Shown one piece after another: positions 1 through 8,781 of a stretch of DNA of 64,000 nt; position 1 is the first letter of the stretch; every line of letters starts with the position of its first letter. The stretch is from Saccharomonospora sp. NB11 (GTDB lineage Bacteria > Actinomycetota > Actinomycetes > Mycobacteriales > Pseudonocardiaceae): the NCBI RefSeq assembly GCF_015910535.1, contig NZ_JACBJG010000007.1, positions 1-64,000 of the forward strand, in the 5' to 3' direction. Below the pieces are notes generated by a model. The model was not told the origin of the DNA. It did not search any database and saw nothing but the letters and a program-made list of their open reading frames with translations. The position numbers and the translations under genes are program-made.

Positions 1-7
1 TCGTAGT

Positions 8-125
8 GTTTCGGTGGTTATAGCGGTGGGGAAACGCCCGGTCCCATTCCGAACCCGGAAGCTAAGCCTGCCAGCGCCGATGGTACTGCACTCGAAGGGG
101 TGTGGGAGAGTAGGACACCGCCGAA
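8..125 (+). rRNA. rrf: 5S ribosomal RNA
   Basis: The sequence carries the conserved 5S core (CCGAACCCGGAAGCTAAG near 50-67) and GATGGTACTGC near 79-89. The 5' TTTCGGTGG pairs with the 3' CCGCCGAAC to close helix I. It is the last gene of an rRNA operon whose 16S and 23S genes lie off the left edge. Ends are good to a few bases. Confidence 0.95.
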
Positions 126-215
126 CTTAACTTCATACAGTGATGGAGGGGAAGGCCCCGCCGGATCGAGACAGGTTGAGACACCTTGTGTTTCCCGTCG
201 ATTCGCGGGCCTTCC

Positions 216-247
216 CCTCCAACACGTTTCGGGCCTCCAACACGTTT
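216..247. repeat. 14-bp direct repeat, two copies
   Basis: CCTCCAACACGTTT occurs at 216-229 and again at 234-247, an 18-bp period. It lies between the 5S gene and the terminator, in a stretch (126-394) where I see no gene. It may be part of the rRNA operon's 3' trailer. Confidence 0.5.
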
Positions 248-298
248 TAGGACGGTGTTGTTGGGGCTGGACGTTGCACACTGCAGCACCCACTTTGC

Positions 299-325
299 GC
301 GGAGGCCAATGAGCCTCCGCTTTTT
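299..325 (+). terminator. Rho-independent terminator after 5S rRNA
   Basis: GCGGAGGC (299-306) and GCCTCCGC (313-320) form a perfect 8-bp stem with a 6-base loop, followed by five T (321-325). It is the likely end of the rRNA operon transcript. Confidence 0.85.
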
Positions 326-394
326 GTGTTTCAGAGGCGTGACCGACGGTGACAATGCCGCTTCAGGTGAGTGCGGGGTCGTAAGCTGGGCCGC

Positions 395-1156
395 GTGAGC
401 TCCCCTCGAATCCTTGCCATCCAGCCCGACCGGTTCGACCCGTTGGGGCCGCTCGGAGAGTGGCTCACCGAAGCCGGTGCGTCAATCGATCTACGCCTGA
501 TGCCCGACGACGGCCTTCCGGATTCCCTGGCGGGATATGACGGGCTCGTCGTGCTCGGGGGAGGCATGAACGCCGAACAGGACGACGAGCACCCGTGGCT
601 GGCGTCCGTTCGAGCGTTGTTGGCGTCCGCGGTGTCGGAGGACCTCACGACTCTGTGCGTGTGCCTCGGCGCGCAGCTGCTTGCGGTGGCTGCCGGAGGT
701 CGTGTGACGGAGGGGCCCGACGGGCCTGAACTCGGACCCTCGATCGTCTTCAAGAAGGACGCGGCGTGGGTGGACCCGCTGTTCGCGGACCTCCCACTCA
801 TGCAGGACGTGTTGCAGTTCCACTCCGACGCCATCACACACCTTCCGCCGAACGCAGTGCTGTTGGCATCGTCCGCGCGCTACGCCAACCAGGCCTTCCG
901 GCTGAACCGTCGCGTCTACGGCGTCCAGTTCCACATCGAGACGACTCCGGACGTCGTGCTGCAGTGGGCGGAGAATTCGCGTTCGAAGGCCGAAGCCCTG
1001 CGGACCGTGCGGCTGGACCGCGAAACCCTCGGCCAGGCCCACGACGACATCGCCGAGGCGTGGCGTCCCTTCGCTCACCGCTTCGTCGAGCTCGCCGCGG
1101 GCACGAGGGAGCCCGCCCAGCTCACTCCGCCGTCGCTGCCGATCCTCGATGGCTGA
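395..1156 (+). CDS. Class I glutamine amidotransferase family protein
   Basis: A 253-residue protein of the GuaA-type class I glutamine amidotransferase fold, expected to hydrolyse a gamma-glutamyl amide or a related substrate. The nucleophile elbow reads CVCLGAQLL with Cys90, and the His-x-Glu part of the triad is in VQFHIET (His180, Glu182). An oxyanion-like VVLGGGM loop lies near residue 55. The start is GTG 395: a -10-like TAAGCT at 382-387 sits 7 bases ahead, suggesting a leaderless transcript; an in-frame GTG at 371 is less likely. The stop overlaps the glnE start by 8 bases, so the two are co-transcribed. There is no synthetase domain, so the physiological substrate is unknown; pairing with glnE suggests glutamine metabolism. 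Confidence 0.88.
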   Translation: MSSPRILAIQPDRFDPLGPLGEWLTEAGASIDLRLMPDDGLPDSLAGYDGLVVLGGGMNAEQDDEHPWLASVRALLASAVSEDLTTLCVCLGAQLLAVAAGGRVTEGPDGPELGPSIVFKKDAAWVDPLFADLPLMQDVLQFHSDAITHLPPNAVLLASSARYANQAFRLNRRVYGVQFHIETTPDVVLQWAENSRSKAEALRTVRLDRETLGQAHDDIAEAWRPFAHRFVELAAGTREPAQLTPPSLPILDG

Positions 1157-4118
1157 GCGGAGTCGCCCAGCGGCGTCGGCGGCCCGATACGGGTTCACCG
1201 ACCGTGCCGCGCAGGAGACGTTGACCGCGGTCGGCTGGTGGACCGACGAGGGACCCGACCCGGCCGTTCGCGAGGTGCTCCACGCGATCGCCCGGACGCC
1301 CGACCCCGACCTCGCTCTGCTCGCCCTCGACCGCATGCGTACAGCCGACGAGGCGGCGTGGCCCGACGTCGACAGGTTGTTGCGCAACGACAGGCGATTC
1401 CGAGGACGGCTCTTGGCTGTGCTCGGCTGCTCGACGGTGCTCGGCGACCTCCTCGTGAGCGAGCCGGATCAGTGGCACCGCCTCACCAGGTCCCGCACGC
1501 CGGTGCCGGACTACGACGCTCGCCTTCTCGACGCCGTCACCGACGGGCAGGAGGTCATGACCGGGCCGTCGGCCGTTCAGGCCTTGAGAAGCGGGTATCG
1601 CGGGCTGCTGCTCGAGATCGCGGCAGCCGACCTCGCGGCCGTGGTCGAACCCGAGGCCGAGCCGATGAGCCTCAACGACGTCACCTGGTCGCTCACCGCA
1701 CTCGCCGAGGCGGCGTTGCGCACCGGGCTCTTCGTCGCGGAGCGCGAAGTCGGACACGAGGCCGCCGGAACGCTGGCGGTCATCGCCATGGGCAAGTGTG
1801 GGGCGCGCGAGCTGAACTACGTCAGCGACGTCGACGTCGTCTTCGTCGGGGCGGGTGACATCGCGGTGGCGACCCGGTTGGCGGCTTCACTCATGCGCAT
1901 CGTGGGTCAGGCGTGCTTCGAGGTCGACGCGGCACTGCGGCCCGAGGGCAAGGCGGGGGCACTCGTGCGCTCGCTCGACAGCCACGAGAACTACTACACG
2001 AGGTGGGCGCGAACCTGGGAGTTCCAGGCGCTGTTGAAGGCCCGGCCGGTGGCCGGCGATCGTGCGCTGGGACGGGACTACGCGGAACTCGTCGCCCCCA
2101 TGGTGTGGGCGGCGGCGGAGCGGGAGGACTTCGTCTCCGACGTGCAGCGGATGCGTCGACGGGTGGAACGACACGTGCCCGCCGAACTTGCGGACCGGGA
2201 GCTCAAGCTCGGCCGCGGCGGCCTGAGGGACGTCGAGTTCGCCGTGCAGCTCTTGCAGCTCGTGCACGGGCGGTCCGACACCACACTGCGCTCACCGTCC
2301 ACGGTGGACGCACTCGAAGCGCTCGGCGCCGGGGGATACGTGGGCCGCGCCGACGCGGCGGAGCTGCGCGAGTCGTACGAGTTCCTGCGGACGGTGGAAC
2401 ATCGCCTGCAGCTACGGGGACTGCGCCGCACCCACTTGTTCCCGAAACTCGACGACGTCGACGAACTGCGGTGGCTGGCCCGCGCGAGCGGGGTGCGACC
2501 GTCGCGAGGGCGGCCGGAGACCGAGGTGCTCACCGCCGAGTTCCGCCGGCACGCGCGTCGGGTGCGGCGACTGCACGAGAAGCTGTTCTACCGGCCGTTG
2601 CTGGAGGCGGTGTCGAAGGTGCCCACGGCCGCCCTGCGGTTGACGACGCAGCAGGCGGCGAACAGGTTGGCGGCCCTCGGCTACCTCGCCCCGGACGGCG
2701 CGCTGCGGCACATCGACGCGTTGACCGCAGGCGTGTCGCGGCGGGCGGCGATCCAGGAGACCCTGTTGCCGGTGTTGCTCGACCTGCTGGCGGACACTCC
2801 GGACCCGGACGGCGGTCTGCTGGCGTACCGGCGAGTGTCGGAGGCGTTGGCCGACACGCCGTGGTATCTCCGGGTGCTGCGCGACGAGGCTGCGGTGGTC
2901 GAGCGCCTCGCCTTCCTGCTCGGGACGTCGAAGTTGGTGCCCGATCTGTTGGTGCGTGCTCCCGAAGTGCTGCAACGGCTCGGGGACACCGAGGCGTTGA
3001 CGGGTCGGTCGCCGGACGAGGTGGCCCGGTCGCTACGCGCGGCGGCGGGCAGGCAACCCGGCATGGAGGCCACCGTCGTGGCGGCGCGCTCGTTGCGTCG
3101 GCACGAGTTGCTGCGGGTCGCCTGCGCGGACCTGCTCGGTCTGCTCGACGTCAGCTCGGTGTGCGTTGCGTTGTCCTCGGTGTGGACGGCCGTGCTGCAG
3201 GCCGCGCTGGAGGCGGCGATACGCACCCGGGCGAAGGAGATCGGCGGCGAGCGGGCGCGCATCGTGGTGATCGGCATGGGCCGGCTGGGCGGGGAGGAAC
3301 TCGGCTACGGTTCGGACGCCGACGTGCTGTTCGTGTGCGAGCCGGTGGAGGGGGCGAGCGACGGCGAGGCCGTCCGGTTCGCCACGGCGGTGGCGGAGTC
3401 GGTGCGGTCGGCGCTCGCCGCGCCGAGCCAGGACCCGGCGTTGTCGGTGGACGCCGATCTCCGGCCGGAGGGGCGCAGCGGGCCGTTGGTGCGCACCTTG
3501 GAGTCCTATCGCGCGTACTACGCCCGGTGGGGCGAGGTGTGGGAGTCGCAGGCTCTGCTGCGGGCTCGGGTCGCGGCCGGGGACGCGGACCTCGGTGAGC
3601 GGTTCCTGGACATGGTGAACCCGCTGCGCTACCCGGAGGGTGGGCTGGACGCGGCCAAGGTGCGGGAGATCCGACGTATCAAGGCGCGCGTCGAGACGGA
3701 ACGGCTGCCGCGGGGTGCGGACCCGACCACGCACACCAAACTGGGCCGAGGCGGACTCGCCGACGTGGAGTGGACCGCTCAACTCATGCAACTGCGTTAC
3801 GCCGCTGAGCTACCCGGTCTGCGCACCACCTCGACACCCGCGGCGTTGCGTGCTCTGGTCGAGGCCGGCCTCGCGGACGCGGAGGACGTCGACTCGCTCG
3901 TCCAGGCGTGGGAGCTGGCGACGCGGGCGCGCAACGTGACCATGCTGGTGAAGGGCAAGCCGTCGGACCAATTGCCTGCCTCGGGGCGGGAGCTGGCGGC
4001 CGTCGCACGGGTCTTCGGCCAGTCCGACGACGACGATCCGGGCGAGTTCCTCGACACCTACCGTCGCGTGACCCGCCGCGCCCACTCGGTGATGCAACGA
4101 CTCTTCTACGAGTCGTGA
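1149..4118 (+). CDS. glnE: Bifunctional glutamine synthetase adenylyltransferase/deadenylylase
   Basis: A 989-residue full-length GlnE, which attaches AMP to a Tyr of glutamine synthetase when nitrogen is plentiful and removes it under limitation. Two nucleotidyltransferase halves are visible: the first with MGKCGARELNYVSDVDVV from residue 214, the second with MGRLGGEELGYGSDADVL from residue 710, each with the DxD metal-binding pair. Each is followed by a KLGRGGLRDVE-type or KLGRGGLADVE-type segment of the GlnD-UR helical domain. ATG 1149 overlaps the upstream amidotransferase by 8 bases. Its probable target, glnA, lies 1.7 kb downstream on the other strand. Family assignment is secure. Confidence 0.97.
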   Translation: MAERSRPAASAARYGFTDRAAQETLTAVGWWTDEGPDPAVREVLHAIARTPDPDLALLALDRMRTADEAAWPDVDRLLRNDRRFRGRLLAVLGCSTVLGDLLVSEPDQWHRLTRSRTPVPDYDARLLDAVTDGQEVMTGPSAVQALRSGYRGLLLEIAAADLAAVVEPEAEPMSLNDVTWSLTALAEAALRTGLFVAEREVGHEAAGTLAVIAMGKCGARELNYVSDVDVVFVGAGDIAVATRLAASLMRIVGQACFEVDAALRPEGKAGALVRSLDSHENYYTRWARTWEFQALLKARPVAGDRALGRDYAELVAPMVWAAAEREDFVSDVQRMRRRVERHVPAELADRELKLGRGGLRDVEFAVQLLQLVHGRSDTTLRSPSTVDALEALGAGGYVGRADAAELRESYEFLRTVEHRLQLRGLRRTHLFPKLDDVDELRWLARASGVRPSRGRPETEVLTAEFRRHARRVRRLHEKLFYRPLLEAVSKVPTAALRLTTQQAANRLAALGYLAPDGALRHIDALTAGVSRRAAIQETLLPVLLDLLADTPDPDGGLLAYRRVSEALADTPWYLRVLRDEAAVVERLAFLLGTSKLVPDLLVRAPEVLQRLGDTEALTGRSPDEVARSLRAAAGRQPGMEATVVAARSLRRHELLRVACADLLGLLDVSSVCVALSSVWTAVLQAALEAAIRTRAKEIGGERARIVVIGMGRLGGEELGYGSDADVLFVCEPVEGASDGEAVRFATAVAESVRSALAAPSQDPALSVDADLRPEGRSGPLVRTLESYRAYYARWGEVWESQALLRARVAAGDADLGERFLDMVNPLRYPEGGLDAAKVREIRRIKARVETERLPRGADPTTHTKLGRGGLADVEWTAQLMQLRYAAELPGLRTTSTPAALRALVEAGLADAEDVDSLVQAWELATRARNVTMLVKGKPSDQLPASGRELAAVARVFGQSDDDDPGEFLDTYRRVTRRAHSVMQRLFYES

Positions 4119-4167
4119 TGGTCACCGACGCGGGACGGCCGGAGGGGGCGCGGCCTATGGTGAGCGC

Positions 4168-4602
4168 GTGAGTGAGCAGGAGCCGTTCCGAGTCCGCGTC
4201 AAGGTGCGTCACTACGAGCTCGACAGCCTTGGGCACGTCAACCACGCCGTCTATCACCAGTACGGCGAGATCGCGCGACTCGAACTGTTCGAGAAGGCCG
4301 GGGGCATCGAGGGGGAACTCCGTGCGCTGGGCATGGCGCCTGTGCTGTTGGAGTCCCACATCGTCTACCGCCGGGAGCTGCGCTCGGGGGACGAGGTCGA
4401 CGTGAGCTGCCGTGCGGAGTTCGGCGACGGCAAGGTGTTCTGGATGACCAACGACATCGTCAAGGTCGACGGCACTCTCTCGGCCCAGATCCGCTGCACG
4501 CTGGGCCTCATGGACCTGACCAAGCGCAAGCTGGTCGCCGAGCCCCGGCAGCGGTTCGTCGACGCGGGGCTCGACCTCGACCTGCTCAGCGGCGGCGCGT
4601 AG
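4168..4602 (+). CDS. Acyl-CoA thioesterase, 4HBT hot-dog family
   Basis: A 144-residue single hot-dog protein of the YbgC/4-hydroxybenzoyl-CoA thioesterase type, predicted to hydrolyse acyl-CoA thioesters in the cytoplasm. The N-terminal YELDSLGHVNHAVYHQYGE matches the family's DxxGHVNN catalytic segment, with His-Val-Asn-His in place of His-Val-Asn-Asn. Length is typical. GTG 4168 is preceded by a -10-like TATGGT (4156-4161) with 6 bases between, so the mRNA may be leaderless. It lies 49 bases after glnE but seems to have its own promoter. The natural substrate cannot be told. Confidence 0.88.
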   Translation: MSEQEPFRVRVKVRHYELDSLGHVNHAVYHQYGEIARLELFEKAGGIEGELRALGMAPVLLESHIVYRRELRSGDEVDVSCRAEFGDGKVFWMTNDIVKVDGTLSAQIRCTLGLMDLTKRKLVAEPRQRFVDAGLDLDLLSGGA

Positions 4603-4612
4603 TACCCGCCTC

Positions 4613-5053
4613 TCACACGGCGGCGGCCACGGCGGCGCCGACGAAGACGATCTGCATCACCGTCCGCTGTGGCAGCGGAGTGACGGGCTTGCCGCCGAGG
4701 CTGAGACCGCGTCGAGCCGCCGACACGTTGGCGGGGAACATCGCGAGCATGAGCAGCGCCAGGCCCGCCGCAGCCCAGCGCGCCACCGGTGGGACGAGCA
4801 GTGCGACGGCGCCACCGAGTTCGAGGACACCGGTGACGGCCACCAGCATGCGCGGACGCGGAAGCCTCGGCGGAATCATGGCCGCCATGTCGTCGCGCCA
4901 CCCCGGCAGGAAATGCGGAATGCCGGTGAACACGAGCATCAGGGCGAGCGCGGCTCGGAGAGCGGACTGCCATCCGTCGAGGACGTCCACGCCCACCAGC
5001 CCGATGAGCCGGAACACGACGAACCCGCCTGCGAGAGCGAAGAACGGTACCAA
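4613..5053 (-). CDS. DoxX family membrane protein
   Basis: A small DoxX-family integral membrane protein with four predicted hydrophobic helices; the segment LVFTGIPHFLPGWRDDMAAM is typical of the family. It ends near ALPQRTVMQIVFVGAAVAAAV. I chose TTG 5053 because GGAGGGAG lies 6 bases before it; the frame stays open to 5116. It faces a TetR gene across a dyad (5077-5122) that overlaps its promoter, so the repressor probably controls it. DoxX proteins are often linked to redox or thiol stress, but the function of this one is unknown. Confidence 0.8.
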   Translation of the reverse strand: MVPFFALAGGFVVFRLIGLVGVDVLDGWQSALRAALALMLVFTGIPHFLPGWRDDMAAMIPPRLPRPRMLVAVTGVLELGGAVALLVPPVARWAAAGLALLMLAMFPANVSAARRGLSLGGKPVTPLPQRTVMQIVFVGAAVAAAV

Positions 5054-5076
5054 CGTGGACTCCCTCCACCATGATC

Positions 5077-5122
5077 TTGACGCTGACAAGATGGCACCGA
5101 TGCGGTAACTTGTCAACGCAAA
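5077..5122. promoter_or_regulatory. Inverted repeat, probable TetR operator, in divergent doxX/tetR promoter
   Basis: TTGACGCTGACAAG (5077-5090) and CTTGTCAACGCAA (5109-5121) are near-perfect inverted arms separated by 18 bases, between two divergent genes. On the minus strand TTGACA (5116-5111) and CATCTT (5093-5088) are spaced 17 bases, a plausible promoter for the DoxX gene inside the dyad. This is the usual layout for a self-regulating TetR repressor. Confidence 0.65.
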
Positions 5123-5141
5123 GATCGCGGCGGAGCGGGGA

Positions 5142-5723
5142 GTGAGGACAATCGGCGGTTCGGGCTACCACCACGGGAACCTGCGACGCGTGCTCTTGGA
5201 CGCGGCGCTCGACGCCATCGCTGAAGCCGGTCCGGCCGGCTGGAGTCTCCGCGAACTCGCGCGGCGGGCGGAGGTGTCGCATGCCGCGCCCACGCACCAC
5301 TTCGGGGACAAGACGGGAGTGCTCACCGCGTTGGCAGCGGAGGGCTACGAGGCGTTCGCCGATGCCCTCGAACGCGAGGTCGGCGACTTCCGTCGAGTCG
5401 GCGTGGCCTACGTGCGGTTCGCGATCGACCACCCTGCCTACTTCACCGTGATGTTCCGGCCCGATCTCTATCGCGTCGACGACCCGGCCGTGGCCGCCGG
5501 GCGGGAGCGGGCGCGCACGATCCTCGTCGACGGCGCCCGCAGTCTTTCCCCGGCCACCGAACTCGACCGTGCCGTCACGCTGGCAGCGTGGTCCTGCGCT
5601 CACGGGTTCGCTCATTTGTGGTCGAGCGGTGCGCTGTCGGAGAGCGTGAGCGGAGACCCGGAGCAGACGGCGCGCGCGGTCTTCGACGCCATGTTCGGCG
5701 AGGTGAACGCCGACGGTCGGTGA
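5142..5723 (+). CDS. TetR/AcrR family transcriptional regulator
   Basis: A 193-residue TetR-type repressor. The helix-turn-helix is near residues 30-55 (SLRELARRAEVSHAAPTHHF, then GDKTGVL), and the C-terminal half (FRRVGVAYVRFAIDHPAYFTVMF and onwards) matches the WHG-type ligand-binding domain. GTG 5142 follows a GGAGCGGGGAG ribosome site. The neighbouring divergent DoxX gene and the dyad between them indicate the likely target. It converges with glnA across a bidirectional terminator. The ligand is unknown. Confidence 0.9.
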   Translation: MRTIGGSGYHHGNLRRVLLDAALDAIAEAGPAGWSLRELARRAEVSHAAPTHHFGDKTGVLTALAAEGYEAFADALEREVGDFRRVGVAYVRFAIDHPAYFTVMFRPDLYRVDDPAVAAGRERARTILVDGARSLSPATELDRAVTLAAWSCAHGFAHLWSSGALSESVSGDPEQTARAVFDAMFGEVNADGR

Positions 5724-5743
5724 GTTGCCGACCGCAGAACAGA

Positions 5744-5796
5744 AAAGTCGCGGCTGCCGACGCGCCGGTGAGGCGTGGGTCGACAGCCGCGACTTT
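5744..5796. terminator. Bidirectional terminator between tetR and glnA
   Basis: AAAGTCGCGGCTGCCGAC (5744-5761) and GTCGACAGCCGCGACTTT (5779-5796) form an 18-bp stem with one mismatch. A-rich and T-rich flanks (T run at 5804-5808) let it serve both convergent genes. Confidence 0.85.
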
Positions 5797-5828
5797 CTCG
5801 ACGTTTTTACCGGTTCAGCTCACATGGC

Positions 5829-7253
5829 TCACACGTCGTAGTAGAGCGCGAACTCATACGGGTGCGGGCGGAGTCGCATCGGCTCGATCTCCTCCTGCCG
5901 CTTGTACGAGATCCACGTCTCGATGACGTCCGGAGTGAACACGCCGCCCTCGAGGAGGAAGTCGTGGTCGGCCTCCAGGGTGTCGAGCACCGTGCCCAGG
6001 TCGCTGGGGACGAGCTTGACGTCCTTGGCCTCCTCCGGCGGCAGCTCGTAGAGGTCCTTGTCGATGGGCTCCGGCGGCTCGATCTTGTTCTTGATGCCGT
6101 CGAGACCGGCCATCACCATGGCGGAGAACGCCAGGTACGGGTTACCGGACGAGTCGGGGCAGCGGAACTCGATGCGCTTGGCCTTCGCGTTGCTCCCCGT
6201 GATCGGGATACGCACGCAGGCCGACCGGTTGCGCTGCGAGTAGACCAGGCTCACCGGAGCCTCGTAGCCCGGCACGAGCCGGTGGTACGAGTTGATGGTC
6301 GGGTTCGTGAACGCCAGCAGGCTGGGCGCGTGCGCGAGGATGCCGCCGATGTAGTGGCGGGCCATGTCGGACAGCCCGGCGTAACCGGACTCGTCGTAGA
6401 AGAGCGGCTCGCCGTCCTTCCAGAGCGACTGGTGGCAGTGCATGCCCGAGCCGTTGTCGTTGAACAGCGGCTTCGGCATGAACGTCACCGTCTTGCCCGC
6501 GGCGAACGCCGTGTTCTTGACGATGTACTTGAACAACTGCAGGTCGTCGGCCGCGTGCAGCAGCGTGTTGAACTTGTAGTTGATCTCGGTCTGGCCCGCG
6601 GTGCCCACCTCGTGGTGCGCGCGCTCCAGTTCGAACCCGGAGGCGGTCAGCCGCTGCGCCATCTCGTCACGCAGGTCGGCGTAGTGGTCGACCGGCGGGA
6701 CGGGGAAGTAGCCGCCCTTGAACTTCGTCTTGTAGCCGAGGTTGCCGCCTTCTTCCTCGCGGCCGGTGTTCCACCAACCCTCGATCGAGTCGATCTCGTG
6801 GAAGGTCGAGTGCTCCGACGAGGAGTAGCGCACGGAGTCGAAGATGTAGAACTCCGCCTCGGGGCCGAAGAACGCCGTGTCGGCGACACCGGACTCACGG
6901 ATGTACTGCTCGGCCTTGCGCGCGATGTTACGAGGGTCGCGGCTGTAGGCCTCGCGCGTGAACGGGTCGTGCACGAAGAAGTTCAGCGACAGGGTCTTGT
7001 GCTTACGGAACGGGTCGATACGCGCCGTCGCGGGGTCCGGCAGCAGCAGCATGTCGGACTCGTGGATGGACTGGAAGCCGCGAACCGACGAACCGTCGAA
7101 CGCGAGGCCTTCTTCGAAGGTCTTCGTGTCGAACGCGGAGGCGGGGATGGTGAAGTGCTGCATCACGCCCGGCAGGTCACAGAACCGCACGTCGACGAAC
7201 TGCACGTCTTCGTCCGCGATCAGACGCAGGACCTCGTCTGGATTGGTGGACAC
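5829..7253 (-). CDS. glnA: Type I glutamine synthetase (GSI-beta)
   Basis: A 474-residue glutamine synthetase, the usual length of the dodecameric GSI-beta form, making glutamine from glutamate, ammonia and ATP. Visible signatures are the FDGSSVRGF latch region, the [12 protein letters not shown] metal and substrate segment, and the ATP-site [12 protein letters not shown]. The Tyr in [10 protein letters not shown] is the adenylylation site used by GlnE, which is encoded nearby. I chose GTG 7253, with GGAGCC a few bases upstream; the frame runs open to 7337 without a good site. A complete GlnR-type box lies 69-106 bases upstream of the start codon, so transcription is probably nitrogen-regulated. 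Confidence 0.97.
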   Translation of the reverse strand: MSTNPDEVLRLIADEDVQFVDVRFCDLPGVMQHFTIPASAFDTKTFEEGLAFDGSSVRGFQSIHESDMLLLPDPATARIDPFRKHKTLSLNFFVHDPFTREAYSRDPRNIARKAEQYIRESGVADTAFFGPEAEFYIFDSVRYSSSEHSTFHEIDSIEGWWNTGREEEGGNLGYKTKFKGGYFPVPPVDHYADLRDEMAQRLTASGFELERAHHEVGTAGQTEINYKFNTLLHAADDLQLFKYIVKNTAFAAGKTVTFMPKPLFNDNGSGMHCHQSLWKDGEPLFYDESGYAGLSDMARHYIGGILAHAPSLLAFTNPTINSYHRLVPGYEAPVSLVYSQRNRSACVRIPITGSNAKAKRIEFRCPDSSGNPYLAFSAMVMAGLDGIKNKIEPPEPIDKDLYELPPEEAKDVKLVPSDLGTVLDTLEADHDFLLEGGVFTPDVIETWISYKRQEEIEPMRLRPHPYEFALYYDV

Positions 7254-7305
7254 CCTCGGTGGCTCCTTCGTGGTCGGTGCCGGCGGCAGTGCGCCTGTTG
7301 CCCTC

Positions 7306-7311
7306 ACGCTA
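7306..7311 (-). promoter_or_regulatory. Possible -10 element of glnA
   Basis: On the minus strand TAGCGT (7311-7306) fits the actinobacterial TAnnnT -10 pattern, just downstream of the GlnR-type box. No good -35 is seen, which would fit an activator-dependent promoter. Confidence 0.35.
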
Positions 7312-7321
7312 AGGCCTGGGT

Positions 7322-7359
7322 GTTGCCCAACCGTCACCTCGGTGTTTCGCGCACGTTAA
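7322..7359 (-). promoter_or_regulatory. GlnR-type nitrogen regulator box upstream of glnA
   Basis: Read on the minus strand the elements are TTAAC, 6 bases, GAAAC, 6 bases, GTGAC, 6 bases, GCAAC. This follows the known actinobacterial GlnR pattern gTnAC-n6-GaAAC repeated twice with exact 6-base spacing, with one mismatch in the first and one in the last element. It is on the side expected for control of glnA. Confidence 0.8.
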
Positions 7360-7461
7360 CCAGGCCCCGTAACTCGGGGCGTCGCGGCAGGGCCGCGTTG
7401 CCCGACACACCTGAGTTGACCAGGTCGGACATTTGTTACGCACGACGAATACCCTGAACGG

Positions 7462-7947
7462 GTGGCACGATGGACCGGCGAATGGCTGCAGACGGTGTCT
7501 TCCGGCGGAACGACCACGCCGGAGGAAGCTCCCCGATGGCCGGGTGAGCGGTTGGGGCTGCCTGAGAGCGGACCGCTCTCGGTGGCGGGGTCCGGGCGGC
7601 GTTTCGCCGCGCTGTTGGTGGACCTGGTCGCCGCGTCTTTGCTGACGGCGATCTTCACGCGACCGGACTACTCGGATCTGGCCGCGATGCAGAACCACAA
7701 CCTGTGGGCGCTCGTGACCTGGGCAGTCATCACCGTGCTGCCCGTGACTCTCTTCGGGTTCACCCCCGGGATGGCGGCGACGGGGATTCGCGTGGCCAGG
7801 CTCGACGGCAAGGCGGTCGTCGGCCTCTGGAGAGCGGCCGTCCGGTGCCTGCTGACGTTCTTCATCATCCCCGCTGCCGTGCGCAACGCCGACAACCGTG
7901 GCTGGCACGACCGCCTCACCAACACCGTCGTCGTGACGTTGCGGTAG
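7462..7947 (+). CDS. RDD family membrane protein
   Basis: A 161-residue RDD-domain protein: after a 45-residue soluble start, GSGRRFAALLVDLVAASLL carries the Arg...Asp of helix 1. TPGMAATGIRVARLDGK is the conserved central segment and NRGWHDRLTNTVVV the C-terminal one. About three membrane helices are expected. GTG 7462 is preceded by TACCCT (7450-7455) with a 6-base gap, again a leaderless-looking start. RDD proteins include ion antiporters and uncharacterised membrane proteins; this one's role is unknown. Confidence 0.88.
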   Translation: MARWTGEWLQTVSSGGTTTPEEAPRWPGERLGLPESGPLSVAGSGRRFAALLVDLVAASLLTAIFTRPDYSDLAAMQNHNLWALVTWAVITVLPVTLFGFTPGMAATGIRVARLDGKAVVGLWRAAVRCLLTFFIIPAAVRNADNRGWHDRLTNTVVVTLR

Positions 7948-7986
7948 GTCGGCGGCGCGCCGCCACGGTTGGGAGCGCGGGCGGTG

Positions 7987-8715
7987 TCAGCGACGACGGA
8001 TGGTGCGCTGCAGGTTGCGCATCTTGGCGCCCTGCGGCATCGGGCCCTTGGGCAGGGCGGCGCCTCGATTGCCGAGCGCGGTCAGCTTGGTCTCGAGGGC
8101 GTCGATCTCACGGGGCCGCAGGTTGCGGGGCAGCTTCATGAGGTGGCTCTGCAGCTTGCGCAGCGGCACCTGGCCCTCGTCGGTCCCGACGATGACGTCG
8201 TAGATCGGCGTCTCGCCGACGATCCGCGCGATGCGCTTCTTCTCCTGGCGCATCAGCGTCTTGACCCGGTGCGGAGCACCCTCCGCGACGAGGATGATGC
8301 CCGGCCCGCCCAGCACCCGGTGGACGGCGTCGAGCTGAGTGGTCGCGGCGACCGTCTGCGTCACCCGCCAGCGACCCCGCAGGTTGTCCAGCGCCCAGGC
8401 GGCGGCTCCCGGCTGGCCCTCGGCCTTCGTGTAAACGGTCTTCTGCACCCGGCGACCGAACACGATCATGGCGGCGAGCAGGCCCAGCATGATGCCGATG
8501 GGCAGTAGCCACCACTGGATGCCCATGAGCCAGCCAAGACCGAAGACAAGCCCGGCCACGACCAGGAAAGATCCCAGCATCCAGGGGATGAGGGCCTTGT
8601 CCTCCTTGCGCTGCATCGAAAACGCTTGGAAGATCTGCGCTCGCCTGGCCTTGCTCGCCGCGCGCTTCTCCCGCTTGGCCTGCTTGGCAGCTTCCTTGTC
8701 CTGCTTTCCCGCCAT
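7987..8715 (-). CDS. DUF4191 family membrane protein
   Basis: A 242-residue actinobacterial conserved protein. A basic, Lys-rich N-terminus (about residues 1-30) is followed by two membrane helices (about 45-65 and 70-90), then a cytoplasmic domain with the family segments AAAWALDNLRGRW and IARIVGETPIYDVIVGTDEGQ. It ends with a basic tail. ATG 8715 is chosen because homology ends there, although the frame stays open far upstream through uvrD2. It diverges from uvrD2. No biochemical function is known for the family. Confidence 0.87.
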   Translation of the reverse strand: MAGKQDKEAAKQAKREKRAASKARRAQIFQAFSMQRKEDKALIPWMLGSFLVVAGLVFGLGWLMGIQWWLLPIGIMLGLLAAMIVFGRRVQKTVYTKAEGQPGAAAWALDNLRGRWRVTQTVAATTQLDAVHRVLGGPGIILVAEGAPHRVKTLMRQEKKRIARIVGETPIYDVIVGTDEGQVPLRKLQSHLMKLPRNLRPREIDALETKLTALGNRGAALPKGPMPQGAKMRNLQRTIRRR

Positions 8716-8781
8716 AATTCCCCAGGATACGGGTGCCCGGGTGGGCGTCGGTCCGTCGGTTCCCTCTGCGAGGATGCGGGG

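Noticed and set aside
7254-7460. Glutamine riboswitch ahead of glnA
   Set aside because: I found no such structure; the region is explained by a GlnR-type box.
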